From contig JABYQQ010000005.1 of assembly GCA_022605405.1 (NCBI GenBank), positions 868,001-932,000 on the forward strand: a stretch of DNA of 64,000 nt, written 5' to 3'. The DNA comes from Earliella scabrosa (lineage: Eukaryota; Basidiomycota; Agaricomycetes; Polyporales; Polyporaceae). The translations under genes were made by a program, and so were the position numbers. The notes under the pieces are model-generated. The model saw only the letters and a program-made list of their open reading frames with translations, did no database searches and was not told the DNA's origin. Below are positions 35,130 to 49,368 of the stretch, one piece after another (positions within the stretch are counted from its first letter, which is position 1; the number at the start of each line of letters is the position of its first letter).

Positions 35130-37091
35130 ATGTCGGTTGATCCAACTTCTATCTTCGATGTGACGATTGGGGCGGGTCTGGGTGGTCTTGCTGTTTCATT
35201 ACTGTGAGTGCATACCGGTTCCGTTCTCAATATGAGACTCACGTCGGGGGGTACCTGTTGACAGTCTCTATGGGATCACGACTGGACAACTTATTCTGTA
35301 CCTAAGACGACATGCACGAAGTTTATGGGCTCGGTGCTACGTGAGTAAACACACGGTGTCTTTGTCACTGCTCACATGTCGCGTGCGCGCCCCGCAGGTT
35401 TGTGCTTTATGGTATGTACCTCGTCTTTCTTTGTGCAATCCCCTCTAAAACGCGTCCCTCAGGATGGTCGATACGATGCACACTATGTTCATCGCGGCCA
35501 CGATGTTCTATGACGTCGTTGAGTTTCATGCGGAACCAGCGAACTTCACGCGCGTTTTCTGGACGTTCGGTGTAAGTAGGCAATGACCCTACCTGTCAAT
35601 AAAGACCCTCACTAGTATGGATATGTAGACCATGGTCCTAGTTTCGGTGAGTTGGACAGGAATGATGCATGGCTGTCGAACTGAGAATGGGCACAGGAAA
35701 CGAGCAACATGCTCGTCCGGCTGTACGTACGCCTACTCATGCACCGACGAATGGGCTGTCACTAATGGCTTTCTCAGCGGGTACGCATATAGGATCTGGA
35801 AGTGTAGGTTTCTTCCTCAAAGGCGAATGTAATGGTTCGCTCATACCATGACGACAGATAATAATAGGAAGATCAAGATACCAGTTACAGTGGTTCGTAG
35901 AGATTCCGTTTGAGACCCGTCGATCTTCCACGAATTCATGTTGTTGGCTCGCAGGTCGCCATCACTACTATACTCTTCAGTGAGTCCACAAGACAGGATG
36001 ACTTCATGAGTGCGACAGTGTTATTGAGCCTAACCTTGTTATTGTAGTCATGGGCTGTGGTAAGTACCACCATCCGTACCTATTCACTTTCCATCCCTCA
36101 TCATTCATCATTCATCAATTTGAGCAGTCTTCGGCGCTCTGGAGTAGGTTCGCGCATCACCGCCTGATGTATAGCGTGTAACGTACACTCTTTGCAGACT
36201 CCGATTTCAGTCGCTGGCAAGCCTGGAATCACTGGAGGTCTGTTCTGAACTCTGACGAGCACTAGATGGCTGACGATTTCATAGGCATCATTCTATGTGG
36301 CCTTCAGTCTCCAAGTCATCACTGATGGCCTCATTGCCGTGAAGATGTTGGTGTTGTGCACTAGATTCTTCACAGGCATGAAGCGGTATAGTTCTTCGCG
36401 TCAAACTCCATCCTTCATGTTCCAACTCCACCCCAGGTTTGATGCGACTGTGCAAGTGATCGTTCTGTACCTTGTCAACACCGGCTTACTGTCAGCGTAC
36501 GTCGCGTAGCACTTGGTTGCCAGCAACATATATTGACTTACAATAGTGTCCTGAGCACTGTGACTATCATCCTAGTATGTTCCAACGGTACCAGGCTGGA
36601 ATCGTTTGATTGAACTAGATTAATTTCCTAGCTCGCTCGCTTGCCCGGCACATATTACTTTCTCGCCACGTACTGGGTGCTCGTCAAATGTGAGTTTACT
36701 TCATTGCTTGAACTAAGACACTTGCACTGACTCTGGTCTGGTCAGTGCACATCTGCTCTCTCCTCGGGATACTCAACGCTGAAGGCGACCTAATGGATCG
36801 CACAAGTCGGCATATGAAACGCCATACTCCCGTGTTATTGACCTCCGCGGTGCACATAGACTCGGACGACGTGCTTACGGGACCCGGTCCATCTCAGCTT
36901 GGGGTGGAGCTCACTCGTCTTGCATCGTCGTCCCGAGACTCGCTGGCTTCGCACTTAATTGCTGAGGTGCCCCGGTCGCGCAAGTCCTATGAGTCAAGAG
37001 AACAGGTGAGCTCGCAATGCGCGTTGACGTCTTGCATGTCTTGGACGCACTGACATACCATACGTCGTAGTCAACAGATTACGCCATGTGA
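35130..37091 (+). CDS. DUF6534 seven-helix membrane protein
   Basis: Eighteen small exons: 35130-35203, 35265-35340, 35398-35411, 35463-35571, 35629-35646, 35697-35722, 35778-35803, 35858-35889, 35955-35979, 36048-36059, 36128-36143, 36198-36237, 36285-36385, 36437-36496, 36548-36575, 36632-36689, 36746-37005 and 37071-37091. They give 331 residues, the normal family length. The order of blocks fits the DUF6533/DUF6534 family expanded in Agaricomycetes: LYGITTGQLILYLR, VDTMHTMFIAATMFYDV, VRLGYAYRIWK, a fourth helix, then ASFYVAFSLQVITDGLIAVK and VIVLYLVNTGLLSAVLSTV. Next comes LPGTYYFLATYWVLVKLHI with SLLGILNAEGDL. About seven helices are expected, with a cytosolic Ser-rich tail. Function is unknown; some propose receptor-like roles. 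The end of exon 8 may extend by three bases. Confidence 0.85.
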
Positions 37092-37952
37092 ATGAAGGTC
37101 TCGGATCTGGATTGTACTTGCTACCACTGTATTGCTTTGCTCTTTGCACGAGTCTCGAAGTTGTTCATACATCGCTATTCTGGCTCCCTTGTAGTACACT
37201 GCCCGTTCTGTGCGGCATATCCTGTCGTTTGTGCTGTATCTACGTCGGCTTTCTTGTACAAATTGTCGCAATCGCACCTAAAATATCATCCTGATTGCGA
37301 GCGAAGCGAGCATACCCCATAGGACGTGAACGGTTTGCACTTCGCCGGGACAAACATGTACAAATTGTTCGGGCCACAAGATTCTAGCGCCCATAACATT
37401 ACATTTCCCATAAGTCTTCTTTACGGTGGAGGTGACTCCCCATAGTGCACATACATAGCTTGAATAGTACGTTCTATCTTCATGGAAGGTTTGGTGCAGA
37501 AAGGACAGCTTCACACTGAGCTATTGGGGAAATGAGTCTCCTGCTCCCGAATAACTCAATTAGCGCCCAAACCACCCAGTCATCCAGATTCCACAATGCA
37601 TGGGCGTGCATCGCGCTTCTCCGAAAGAGCACTCACGTATGCTCCAATACAGTGTCCGCAGCACGCCCCATGCTCGGATAAAGCCTGTGTGTGGGATGGC
37701 GTAGCGAGCAACCCGTCCTGACGGAGACTAGTACAAATCCGAGTCCACACTGGTGACTTCGGCATGACAAGGGCATCAGCGTCTGTTTGCTAGATTTCTT
37801 GCACGGTAACCTCTTGAACTCTCTCACCAGACAAACGTCGACGTGTCCCTTTCTCTCGCACTCGGTGCTCTCTACATGGTGCTTGCATCCAACGATTCTT
37901 AGGCTCTTCCTTCCCATCTGCTCGAAGTGCCGGACACTTTCTCCCCGTCAAC
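37092..37952. other. Gene-free interval
   Basis: 861 bp with no supported gene or repeat. It holds the 3' end of the DUF6534 gene and the SVP26 promoter. Confidence 0.4.
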
Positions 37953-39139
37953 ATGACACTACTGCATCTCCTCAGGTGAGTGCTATTACAGCTATGAGCT
38001 GTAACTTGAGCCTCGGCCTGACTAGCCTCGTGTAGTTATGTGGGTGCGGCTTCTGCCTTCGTGTTTGTCACTCTGTCTCTGGGTGAGCCATGTTTTGTGT
38101 CGTTCCGGCGCGTCCTGACCATGCGTCCCACATGCAGCGAGCGGTCTTCTATGGATTTCCGAACTCATTGAGGAGCATTCTCGTCTGGCGAAAGTAGTAG
38201 GGCAAAGAGGCATACATGTGAGTCTTGCTCTGCTTCACGCTGTGTTCAAACCCTCAATATGACGCAGGTCATCATACTAGTCCACTTCCTACTATATTTC
38301 TACGACTCCCTCCCGCTCACGCAAATCCTATTCTCCGTATTTTGCCACCTCGTCTATCTGCAGAACTTCACGTCAACTTGGCCATTCATCTCCTTGACAT
38401 CCTTGAGTTTCCTTGGCTCGTGTGTCCTCGTTGTGGTGGACCACTTCATGTGGTTCTTCTACTTCGCAAAAGTCACGCAGGAAGCCCGCCATAGAGCGCA
38501 CCGCTCATACCGCGGCCCGCCTCTTCCCCACGCGGTACCCAACTTTGGAGACATCGCGACGTTCTTTGGTATCTGTGTCTGGCTCGCGCCGCTCTTCCTC
38601 TTCCTCAGTTTGAGCGCGAATGACAATGCACTCCCAACGAATGCTGGTGTGTACTATATGCTCTCACCCTGTTCCATGCACACCCCTCACCTCGGTCATA
38701 TGTAGGTGGTGCGAACAGTCCGCCCTCGTCGCCCAGCAAGCCGATTCCTACCAGGACTCGCACATCCCTCTTCAAGGCGCTATTCGACGTACTTCCACTG
38801 GACTCAATCCCACGCCTTCGTTCGCGCTCTCGCCGCAAGGACTCAGAGGGGATTCTCGCGCCGCGCTCGCCTTCCGCGCAACCGCCTTCACCGGGCCTTG
38901 GTCCTGTACCAACACTGAACGGGATGCCTTCGCCATTGTTGTCGCCTCGTCGCGTGTCTAGCGACATCCACCGTCCGGGATCGCCCTCGAATTTCAGCTT
39001 AGGCCCTCCGCCAAGGCGATCGACGACCGATGAGAGTGCGTCGCATAGAGAAAGTTCCGGTGGTCGGAGACTGGAGATGAGAAGGACGACTAGTGCCCAG
39101 AATAGCAACGCGGCTGGCGATGGATGGCGAGAGTTCTAG
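37953..39139 (+). CDS. SVP26: SVP26/TEX261 family COPII cargo receptor
   Basis: Five exons (37953-37975, 38036-38082, 38138-38217, 38268-38646, 38706-39139) give 320 residues. It is a tetraspanning ER-to-Golgi adaptor that in yeast loads mannosyltransferases into COPII vesicles. Diagnostic blocks are ASAFVFVTLSLASGLLWISE, LIEEHSRLAKVVGQRGIH, LLYFYDSLPLTQILFSVFCH, VYLQNFTSTWPFISLTS and VVDHFMWFFYF, followed by FGDIATFFGICVWLAPLFLF. The yeast protein is about 228 residues. This one has an extra C-terminal tail of about 140 residues, rich in SP and RS dipeptides (KPIPTRTRTSL, LRSRSRRKDSEG, SPLLSPRRVSSD) and all in the last exon. That tail is likely cytosolic and phosphorylated; this is inference. 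Confidence 0.93.
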
Positions 39140-39560
39140 GAGATGTAGTCGAGGCTATCGGACCTTTACCAGAGTTTTTTGGCAGCATTTCAGTTCATGT
39201 AAATTATCTTGGTCTTCTTCCACTAGAGGTACAGTACAGCTTACATAGATGCAGAAGGTAGTAAGGGGCATGCAGCGAGCACCAACACAGCCACGGTGGT
39301 CAGACACTCTTCCTCTAACCTCCACGATCTCATCAAGCACGTCCTGCTTCGCATTGCCGTGCATTACACATGAGCTGACGGATAACCTAATTGCGACCAA
39401 CTCAGCCTCTGTACGCAGTCCGACCCACCCACTGCCACTCAGCCACTCACCCAGCTCAAGACCTCACCTGCCCACATATATTCACCTTCACTCCGATTGT
39501 CGAGTCGAACATCCTCCGCGAGCCTCTCAGCTAGTTCTGAACTCTTCTTACGCCCACAAC
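39140..39560. other. Intergenic
   Basis: 421 bp, no gene. A CT-rich stretch (39405-39520) precedes the synaptojanin-like start. Confidence 0.35.
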
Positions 39561-42500
39561 ATGCATCTGTTCTTGAGCGAGAATCCGCGTTCTCTGTATC
39601 TTGCCACAAGCTCTCAAGACGAGCGGCGCGGTTGCCCACCGAGGGTTCTGATCTTCCGAGCGGCACAAGGGTCTTCCTCTCAAGCTGTGGTAGAGTTCCT
39701 GCCTCGGAAAGAAGTGGACCTATCCAATGCCATCAAGCTCACGTCGAGGATCGTCAAGGGGTGTTTGGGGTTGGTTTCAATAGCCAATGGTGCGTCTTCC
39801 CAATCAATGCATGCACACCAACCACCCAACCCGGAGGTCATCAGATATGTTCCTGGCTGTGATTGTGTCTGCAACGGAAGTAGGCAACACAAGACCTTCC
39901 TCGCCCACTGCAGAGACTGTAGCTCAAATACATGACGTCGGCTTCTTCTGCTTAACCTCGTCGGCCTGGGACGACCTATCCCTTACTGGCGATACTGGCT
40001 TCTCTGCACCAGGGTATGGGGATCAAGCGGATATGTATATGCGCGAACACACAGCCAGTGGGACGGCTACCCCCGCACCGGAGCACCCCTGCACACCTCT
40101 GCGCAAGATCATTTCAGCGGGAACCTTCTACTATGCATCGGAGCCGCAATGGGACATTTCCTCACGTCTTCAGCGACGACTAGCTCGGAACGAACCCTGG
40201 GACGCTGCAACATACGACGACCGATTTGTCTGGAATGAGTTCATCGTCAAGAGTCTCTTGGACTTCCGTGATCGACTAGATGCTCAAGAACGCGCCGAGT
40301 TGGATCAATGTCAATTCATCGTGCGTCCATACCCTACACTCGAGATGATCGTGCGTTCAGTTGTCCATTGTGTTCCAGGTACTCGCCATACAGGGCTACG
40401 TCGGTGTATGCACCCTTGCGTTGCCTGCGCCCCCGACAAATGGTACTCCCATCGTCGCCACTATCTCCCTAATCTCTCGCCTTGGCTGGAAGCGAGCTGG
40501 GACACGATTCAACACTCGCGGTGTCGACGACGATGGCAACTGTGCAAACTTTGTTGAGGTACTACTCATCGTAGTGTTCGGCTGCTTCACGAGGGCTGAC
40601 ATTGGTCGAAGACGGAAACCATCTTCAGCACCGACCAGCACTGCTATAGTTACGTACAAGTACGGGGTAGTGTTCCATGTATGTATCCTTTTGTCAATAC
40701 TACCATCGGCATTTGTTTACTCTCACCCTGGCAATGGGCGCATTCAGTGTTCTGGGAGCAACAGGGCCTGCAAACCTTCGGTCAACGGATTCAGATCACA
40801 CGTCCTCAGGCATCCCAACCTGCCTTTGATCGTCATTTCGCTGGACTAGTGGAGGAATATGGTGCCGTCCACTCTATCAACTTGCTGGGCACGAAGGAGA
40901 ACGAAGCTATACTGACCGCTGCATATGCCCGACATATGCAAGTCGCACGGCAGTCAGTTGGGGACACCATCGGTATCACAAACTTCGACTTCCATACGGC
41001 AGTCAAATATGGCGGTCATGAGAGCGTCTTCCGGGAAATCAGGTAGGTGTCTCTGTCTGCGTCGACCGGAAGCATGGAGGCTCACGTCTGGATGTATCAA
41101 GGCGTATCGAGTCTATAGTCGACAACATAGACAGATTTGGATTTGCAATGGCCGATGCGAGTACCAACGACATCATCACGGAGCAGAAGGGAATCTTTCG
41201 CACGAATTGCCTTGATTGGTACGTCTTACATGTCAACCACGTTGACCCCCAAGGGATGACCCTCATGCTTTCTAGTCTGGATCGAACGAACTTCGTTCAA
41301 GACATCCTATCGCGGACATCGCTCGAACAGTATCTCAAGCTGGTCCGTCGGGAGTGGATACAGTCATCATCCTTGTGGTCGAATCACGGGGAATTATGGG
41401 CAGAGAATGGTGATGCGTTGTCGCGCATATATGCAGGCACTGGCGCTCTGAACACCAGCTTCACTCGAAGCGGGAAGCGGACGTTGGCTGGAGTCCTGTC
41501 GGATGCCACAAAGAGTGTCTCCCGCGCATACATCAACAACTTCCAGGACAAGGGGAAGCAGGTGGCTATTGATATGTTTGTGGTGAGTACAATAGCTCGC
41601 TATCCCTTCTCTTCGGGACAGTATACACTCCCCATGCTACTAGGGAAACTTGAGCACTCAACGACAAGTGACAATCTTTGATCCCATCCACGATTCTGTT
41701 CGTGCGGCGCTAGAACACAGGTGTGGCAAGTCGTTTCTATGCTCGACGAAGTTTGGTGATCAGTGAATGTATAGGTTGGCTGAGTACTCTACCACAAAGC
41801 AATGCACCATCTTCGTGGGCACTTGGAACCTCAACGGAAGGGTAAGCCTATCTGTAATCGTTGACATCGCTGATTATGTACTGAATTTGGAGTAGCCACC
41901 GGCCTCCGAATCCCTCCTCCCTTGGCTGTTCCCTAGACCCAGTATGCGTCTCCATTTGCTGGTCACTCCATGTCCGCTAACGACCGAGACTGTAGATACA
42001 CCAGAGTGAGTTACACCCGAGAGGGCCTGCATCGAGATACTCACGTACGGCAGTCCCGACATACTTGCTCTTGGTTTTCAAGAGATCGTGCCTCTTACGG
42101 CCCAGCAGATTGTACAAACTGATCCTGAAAAGAGGTCGTTCATGTTACTCGACATCATGGCAGAACGCTGAACACTTCTTCAGACGCATGTGGGAAGCAA
42201 AGATCATCGATACGTTAGAGCGAAGACCTAACAAGAAGAACGACTACATCTTGTTGCGTAGTCACCAGGTGAAGTATCCGGCCAAACTGTGCATCTGGTA
42301 CATTTATTGATGGACCAATAGCTCGTCGGAACTGCCCTACTAGTGCTGGTCAAGAAGGAGCTAACTGCAGTCATCCGCAATGTCGAGGCAGCTTCCCACA
42401 AGGTACGCATATAATCTCTCGCTGTATGTACACATCGATTCACCGTGATGCAGACCGGTCTTCGGGGCATGTCGGGAAACAAGGGCGCAGTCGGTATCCG

Positions 42501-43762
42501 CTTAGAATACTATGACACGACGTTTTGCTTCATCACGGCACACCTTGCTGCCGGTCACTCCAACGTGGTGGAACGGAACGCCGACTACAGAACCATTGTT
42601 AGCGGACTGCATTTCCTCAAGGGCAAAACCATTGACAGTCATCAGTGCGTAGGTTGTTTTGCGCTTATGACTGCGCTGAACCATAGATGCTCCTAGAAAC
42701 ATCATATGGTTGGCGGACACGAACTATCGCATCGACCTCGACAACGAGCGGGTTAGGACGTTAGCACTCATGGATGACTTTGATGCACTCCTCGCCGCTG
42801 ATCAGGTTAGGCTGATGCCTCTAGCCTACGCGACATTGGTGCTGACGCTGTAAACCTAGCTGCGGCGTGCGATGGACGACGGCGAGGTGTTCCACGGGTT
42901 CCAAGAAGGGCCCCTCTTGTTTCGACCAACGTACAAATACGACCTGAACTCCGATAGCTATGATACTGGCGAGAAACTGCGTATTCCTGCTTGGACAGGT
43001 ATGCAATCTTCGACGAGGCGTGACGCGTGCACTTATCCCGCTCTACAGATCGAGTTCTATTCAAGGGAAACAACCTTGATTTAGCAGTCTACTCTCGGGC
43101 AGAATTGAAGTGTTCTGATCATCGACCAGGTATGCTAGACAGATCTTTTTGGGTTCTTCGCGAGAGCTGACCAGCAATCCAAGTCTTCGCACTGTTCAGG
43201 GCAGAAGTCAGGATTATCGATCATGCCAAGCGTGCCACACTACAGAAGTTGTTGCTTGAGAACGTCACCAGCACTGCGCCTGGCGAGAAGCTGGACGAGA
43301 AGCTTGCCTCTCTGACCTTCACTCCCGAAGAGCATGATCGTGAGTGCATGCGACAGGTAGCATACGACGATGTGTTAATTATTGTTCAAACAACGTTAGT
43401 TCCGCCTCCGAGTTCGGACGAATCGGCCTGGTGGGATGACCTGGGTAAGCACTACTGCACCTGCACTGGGCTATGTACACTCGCTAATCCGAGTCTACAC
43501 AGACCATCCGAACGGAATCGTTATACCTGTCTCCAGACGAAATGGTTCACAGCCACGAAGCTCGAACCCGTTCGAGTCCTCGAGTGAATCCTCCCTTTCG
43601 TCCTCGCCTTCGTCATCGGAAGAAGAACTCTATCACGCACTCTCCTTGCAAGCACCAATCACACCAGCACAGCCCGCGGCCACAACGCACCGCAGACCGC
43701 CTCCGCCTCCCCCGACGCGAGTGAACAAGCCTTCCGCAGATACAGCGGAAACAACGTCATAG
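39561..43762 (+). CDS. Synaptojanin-like polyphosphoinositide phosphatase (Sac + 5-phosphatase)
   Basis: Twenty-one exons from 39561-39789 to 43503-43762 give 1032 residues in a single consistent frame. Residues ~1-560 are a Sac domain ([51 protein letters not shown]) with the intact CX5R(T) catalytic loop NCLDCLDRTN (~449-458). Residues ~585-900 are an inositol 5-phosphatase domain: [52 protein letters not shown] and KCSDHRPVFALF. The C-terminal tail is Ser/Pro-rich with a PPPPPPTR motif, a candidate SH3 ligand. This is the architecture of yeast INP52/INP53, which hydrolyse PI(4,5)P2 and other phosphoinositides in endocytosis and Golgi-endosome traffic. It has a 10-nt exon at 41996-42005. 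Confidence 0.95.
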
Positions 43763-43858
43763 ACAGACTACCATGTACCTATACTACAGACACAACGAGA
43801 CACCTCGCATCACACGGAGCGCATACACGTAGATCGGCGACGAGGGAGGGGCGTGTAC

Positions 43859-45709
43859 CTAGATGAGACCCTGCTTCTTGAGGTCTTCGTACGTCTTGCG
43901 ATTGTAGACGTTGCCTTCCTCATCCTCAAGCTCTTCCATGGTCTCTTGCTCGAAGATCTCGTTCCGACCCTCGCGCTTGAGCTTTTCGGCCACTGAATAC
44001 CGAATACTCTTAGTTGGACTCTCATATAAACGGACTGATCTACTTACACGCAAGCGCATCCTCGATGCGGGTGATCTCGTGGAAGTGCTTGGTGTTCGGC
44101 AATCCGAGCGCACGCATACCAAATGCATGTCTCGATTCCTACGGAAGGCCAGCCCATCAGATCCGTGGGGATTGAGTGAGAGGAGGCCTACATACCTGGA
44201 AGTGTCGGTCGAAATTCTTCCTTCCCATGTACACATGGTCCGAGCAGATCTCGCATCGGTATTCCACACCCAGACCATGTAGCTTGTACAACCAGTACGG
44301 AATGGGCTTGCCATCCCAGCCGAGCGGAAGCTTGAGTGGGTTGTATATGCGCTCCTCCTCTTCCTCTTCCTCGCCGTTCTCCCCGGCCGCAGGAGCCTTG
44401 GCCGCCGGAGGCGGCTTCTTCGCCTGCTCAAGCAATTCCTGTTCACGCTCTCGGGCGGTGAGTGAGAACCGACGTTCGACGTTCGACTTCGTCTCGTTCA
44501 GTGCCGGAGCAAGAGCGCGGAGTAGTTGTGTACAAAGGTGCGTGAGGAGCGCGGCAGTACGGTGCTTGGTCTTCTCGGAGGATTTTGAGGATTCGCCACT
44601 GTTGCTAGGATTCGCACCATTGGCAGGCGGGGGACCGTTGGGGTTGGCAGGCGGTGCATCGGAAGTGGCTTGCTTCTGAGACGCTTTGATGTGCTTCTTG
44701 GAGGTGAGGTGAGCATCGTACACGGTCTGCTTTGAGTACATCTTCTGGCCTAGACCAACCACGCTCAGCTGACATGTCCAACCGATGAGATATATTGCGT
44801 ACTTACAAGCTGCACACCAGATACCGCCCTCGACATTCTCAGCCGCAGGGGCTTTCGACTGACGAGAGTCCTGCCATTCCTCAAGCTCCCCAGCATCCCA
44901 CGTCTTATTGAACTGCTCCTCAGCCTCACGTTGCTGGCTCTCAATGTCGACCAGAGGTTGTGAACGTTTCATGAAGGACACGAGATAAGCATGTAGAGCT
45001 CTGATGTATCTGCAAGTCATTTGCGTGAGCCGCATGTTGTGAATGCCGTTGGCACTGAACTTACAGCTCATAGTCTCGATGCAAACGAGATTCTTTTGGA
45101 AGTTCAGTATGGACAGATTGTGACTGAGCAGCAAGTAGGACGTCCAGATACTGCAAATACGCTAGCCTCTTCCCGATGTGTTTGAGATTGTTGTATGTTG
45201 TGTGGTTGGCGTACAGATCAAGGTATCTGCCATAGCCCTCCTCACCGGAGAACAGCAGGGCGACGGCTTGGATGAACAGTCAGTTGGGAAAGGACACAGA
45301 GACTGACGCACGTACGATCGTCCTGTTCGTACTCGTCATCCTCCAGCTCTTCACCCTCGTCCAGGAAGGCTGCAAGTTCAAGTTCGAAGCCACCGATAGT
45401 GGCATCCGGATATTTTGCGTGGTGCTCCTGGATTTTCTGTAACCGCGTGTAGAATGCAGAAAGGTCGTCTTGTCGCGCGGAGGCAGACAACGCGTCAGCT
45501 TCAGCCTTGCGAGTATCCTGGTCCTCATAAAGATTGTTGAGCGTGACGACGCGAGAATGTATACGATCCAGTAATTGCGACGCTTTATGTTCATTCTGCA
45601 GGCGAACCTGGTGTGTCGGGTGGGGTTTGGAGAGCGTAGTGTACAGAGCGCGTTCCAGTTGCTCAATCTCCTCGTGAGTCTGACGCTGCACCTCGATAAC
45701 GGAGTCCAT
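43859..45709 (-). CDS. PRP9: Splicing factor 3a subunit 3 (SF3a60 / Prp9)
   Basis: Six exons (45709-45316, 45266-45065, 45009-44807, 44749-44196, 44138-44048, 43992-43859) give 525 residues. It is a subunit of the U2 snRNP SF3a complex, needed for pre-spliceosome assembly. Blocks in order are an N-terminal helical region ([14 protein letters not shown]), [30 protein letters not shown], then a U1-type zinc finger ([19 protein letters not shown], ~258-280). Next come [17 protein letters not shown] and the C-terminal matrin-type finger ([20 protein letters not shown], with [12 protein letters not shown]). The ending [14 protein letters not shown] is typical. It is head-to-head with FAL1 (159 bp apart). 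Confidence 0.96.
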
Positions 45710-45868
45710 GGCTGATGAGCAGAGGCAGAGGAGGATGTCGAGGCCAAGGGTGGCGAGGGACTTGGAGACGGAGCAGACGCACCCAGCGCTTACAGACCAA
45801 ACTGTACGAGAGCGTTCAAGATTTTGAACTCCGAACTTGCCCTCCCTTCTTCCACTACCTCACCCACT
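45710..45868. promoter_or_regulatory. Compact bidirectional promoter (PRP9 / FAL1)
   Basis: Only 159 bp separate the start codons of two spliceosome-related genes. No TATA box is evident. Confidence 0.5.
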
Positions 45869-47508
<1,640 letters not shown>

Positions 47509-47895
47509 GCTGTCCCTTGCTATGTATCCGTTGTATCTGCTGTACACTATCCACGTCGGGAAGTCTTCCTTTTATTCTCTTTGTTGCATGGAATGATATG
47601 CCCGAGATCTGGACTTTCAGCTGGCGGCTTTGTCGAGCCTGTTTCTCGACTGTTCGCGAGTCGCTTGACGATGCCCGATGCGCCTGGAACGCGTTCGTGG
47701 CTGGCGTGACTGCGTGACCGTGATTATCACGTGAGTTCGCGACACGGGGGCCAAGACGCGTGCGCGTCACGGTTTGGTTTCCAACGCCCATCATAAATAC
47801 GCCCGCCCCCCCGTTTCCTATCTCCCCGGTCTTCCACAACCACATCCTATTCCTCGCACATACGACAGCCACACCCTCGAGCACGTCTTAACAAC
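47509..47895. other. Intergenic
   Basis: 387 bp. A TATA-like CATAAATA at about 47793-47800 lies about 100 bp upstream of the next gene. Confidence 0.35.
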
Positions 47896-48903
47896 ATGTC
47901 GCTCCGATGCCGTCCCGGACCCTTGCAGGAGCTAGATCTTCATCTCGTCCCCGTTCCCTCAGGGATCCCGGGCCACTCACGCAAGAGGCCCCATTCGCCT
48001 TCTGTCAGTTCCGTCGACAGCCCTGCAAAGCGACGTCTGAAGGCGGAGCAGGGATCTCGTGGATCGAAGCTGAAGAGTCCACTATCAACTTCGAGTAACA
48101 GTGCAAGGTTCGCACCCGCTCATTTCCACGCACTGTTACAAGGTCCAGACAGTCCAGCGAAGCGACTCGATTTCGGGTCGTCTGAGGCCTCGGACACTAC
48201 TGTCTGCGAGGTGCCGCGAAGCGGCGGGAGTGGTTCGGGGACCCCGCGGAGGAGCCCCAAGCGGACGTCAGCCGCGCGAGTGCGACGCTCGCCGCGATTG
48301 TCCGCACGGGCCCAGAGCTCTGCCCTTGAAAGCTCTAGGTCCAGTCCCACTGGGCAGACTGGCGCAGATACTACTGTGCCAATCCACGCGTCTATTACCA
48401 CCCCGATAGTCATCCCGCGGGTGGTTACGCCGCCCGACAGACAATCCATCCACTACCCTGGTTTCGACGTCTATCAAGATCCCCACTTCGTTCTGCCCAC
48501 GGCCCGGAGTCCTAGCACTCCCAATGACGACGCTTCTCTTCCCTCGTTGTCGGACAAGGAGCATGACAAGGAGAACACGGCTCCTCGACGCAGGTCATCG
48601 AAGAAGGCAACTCAACCTGCTACCCCCTCGGACACGGCATGGCTGAAGGTCGGTCTGATGTCGCCTTCCGTCAAGGAGAGCGTCAAGAAACACATACCTG
48701 CCTCTCCGCATCCGAAACACGTCCGTGATTATCTTGCCACGCCCAATGTCCGTACCGTACACCCCGCGGTCAGCCCTGCTGCCACGCTTGTAGGTGTCAC
48801 GCCTGGTCGCACCCCTCTCAGCAAGGAAGAGCGGAAGCAGATGCGTCGCGCCTTGGAGGATGAAGTGGACGACGTTGATGGCGAAGACGAGTTCCTGATG
48901 TGA
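47896..48903 (+). CDS. Disordered SP/TP-rich nuclear protein with KEN box
   Basis: A single exon of 335 residues, with no family recognised. It is basic and Ser/Pro-rich, with at least a dozen SP or TP dipeptides, several in CDK-like contexts (SPAKR, SPKR, SPRLS). A DKENTA motif (~220) is a KEN-box match. Potential NLS clusters include SPAKRRLK and RRRSSKK. The conserved-looking C-terminal block AWLKVGLMSPSVKESVKKHI and RTPLSKEERKQMRRALEDE may bind a partner. The protein ends acidic (DEVDDVDGEDEF). This pattern suits a cell-cycle-regulated APC/C substrate or chromatin protein, but that is inference only. Confidence 0.65.
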   Translation: MSLRCRPGPLQELDLHLVPVPSGIPGHSRKRPHSPSVSSVDSPAKRRLKAEQGSRGSKLKSPLSTSSNSARFAPAHFHALLQGPDSPAKRLDFGSSEASDTTVCEVPRSGGSGSGTPRRSPKRTSAARVRRSPRLSARAQSSALESSRSSPTGQTGADTTVPIHASITTPIVIPRVVTPPDRQSIHYPGFDVYQDPHFVLPTARSPSTPNDDASLPSLSDKEHDKENTAPRRRSSKKATQPATPSDTAWLKVGLMSPSVKESVKKHIPASPHPKHVRDYLATPNVRTVHPAVSPAATLVGVTPGRTPLSKEERKQMRRALEDEVDDVDGEDEFLM

Positions 48904-49368
48904 ACTCATCGACCGGCCTACCAAGTGGTGTTTATCTGTCTGGTCATGGCTCCTCATAGGATCCCCCTTCCATTCACGCCGACAGTCCCTCGCATATCCC
49001 TGCTCAATCTTATGCCATCTATCTTGATCTATCCCCTCTTTCTCACATCCTACCTACTAGCACTCCTACTCATGTATCGACTACGCCTGCTCCCATCTCT
49101 GTTCCCCCGACCGTCAGTGACCACGTATCTCTTGGTTTGGAGTCCCGTTAGGTGTGACGCGTAGTTGTCTTGTTTTGTACGCTTTTTACTATGGATATGA
49201 CTTTGTACCATCATTTTTACCTTGAGTAAAGGGGCAACGCCATGCCACAAGCGCGTTGTTTGAGTCTGTTGACGTGTCGCAACGCCGAAGGACACGTGTA
49301 CTTGAGTCTTGCGAGTCGCCCTGTGCGTTTGTTGCTCTCATCCTGTTCCCGACCTAGAGCACATAGCA
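48904..49368. other. Intergenic
   Basis: 465 bp, no gene recognised. Confidence 0.35.
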
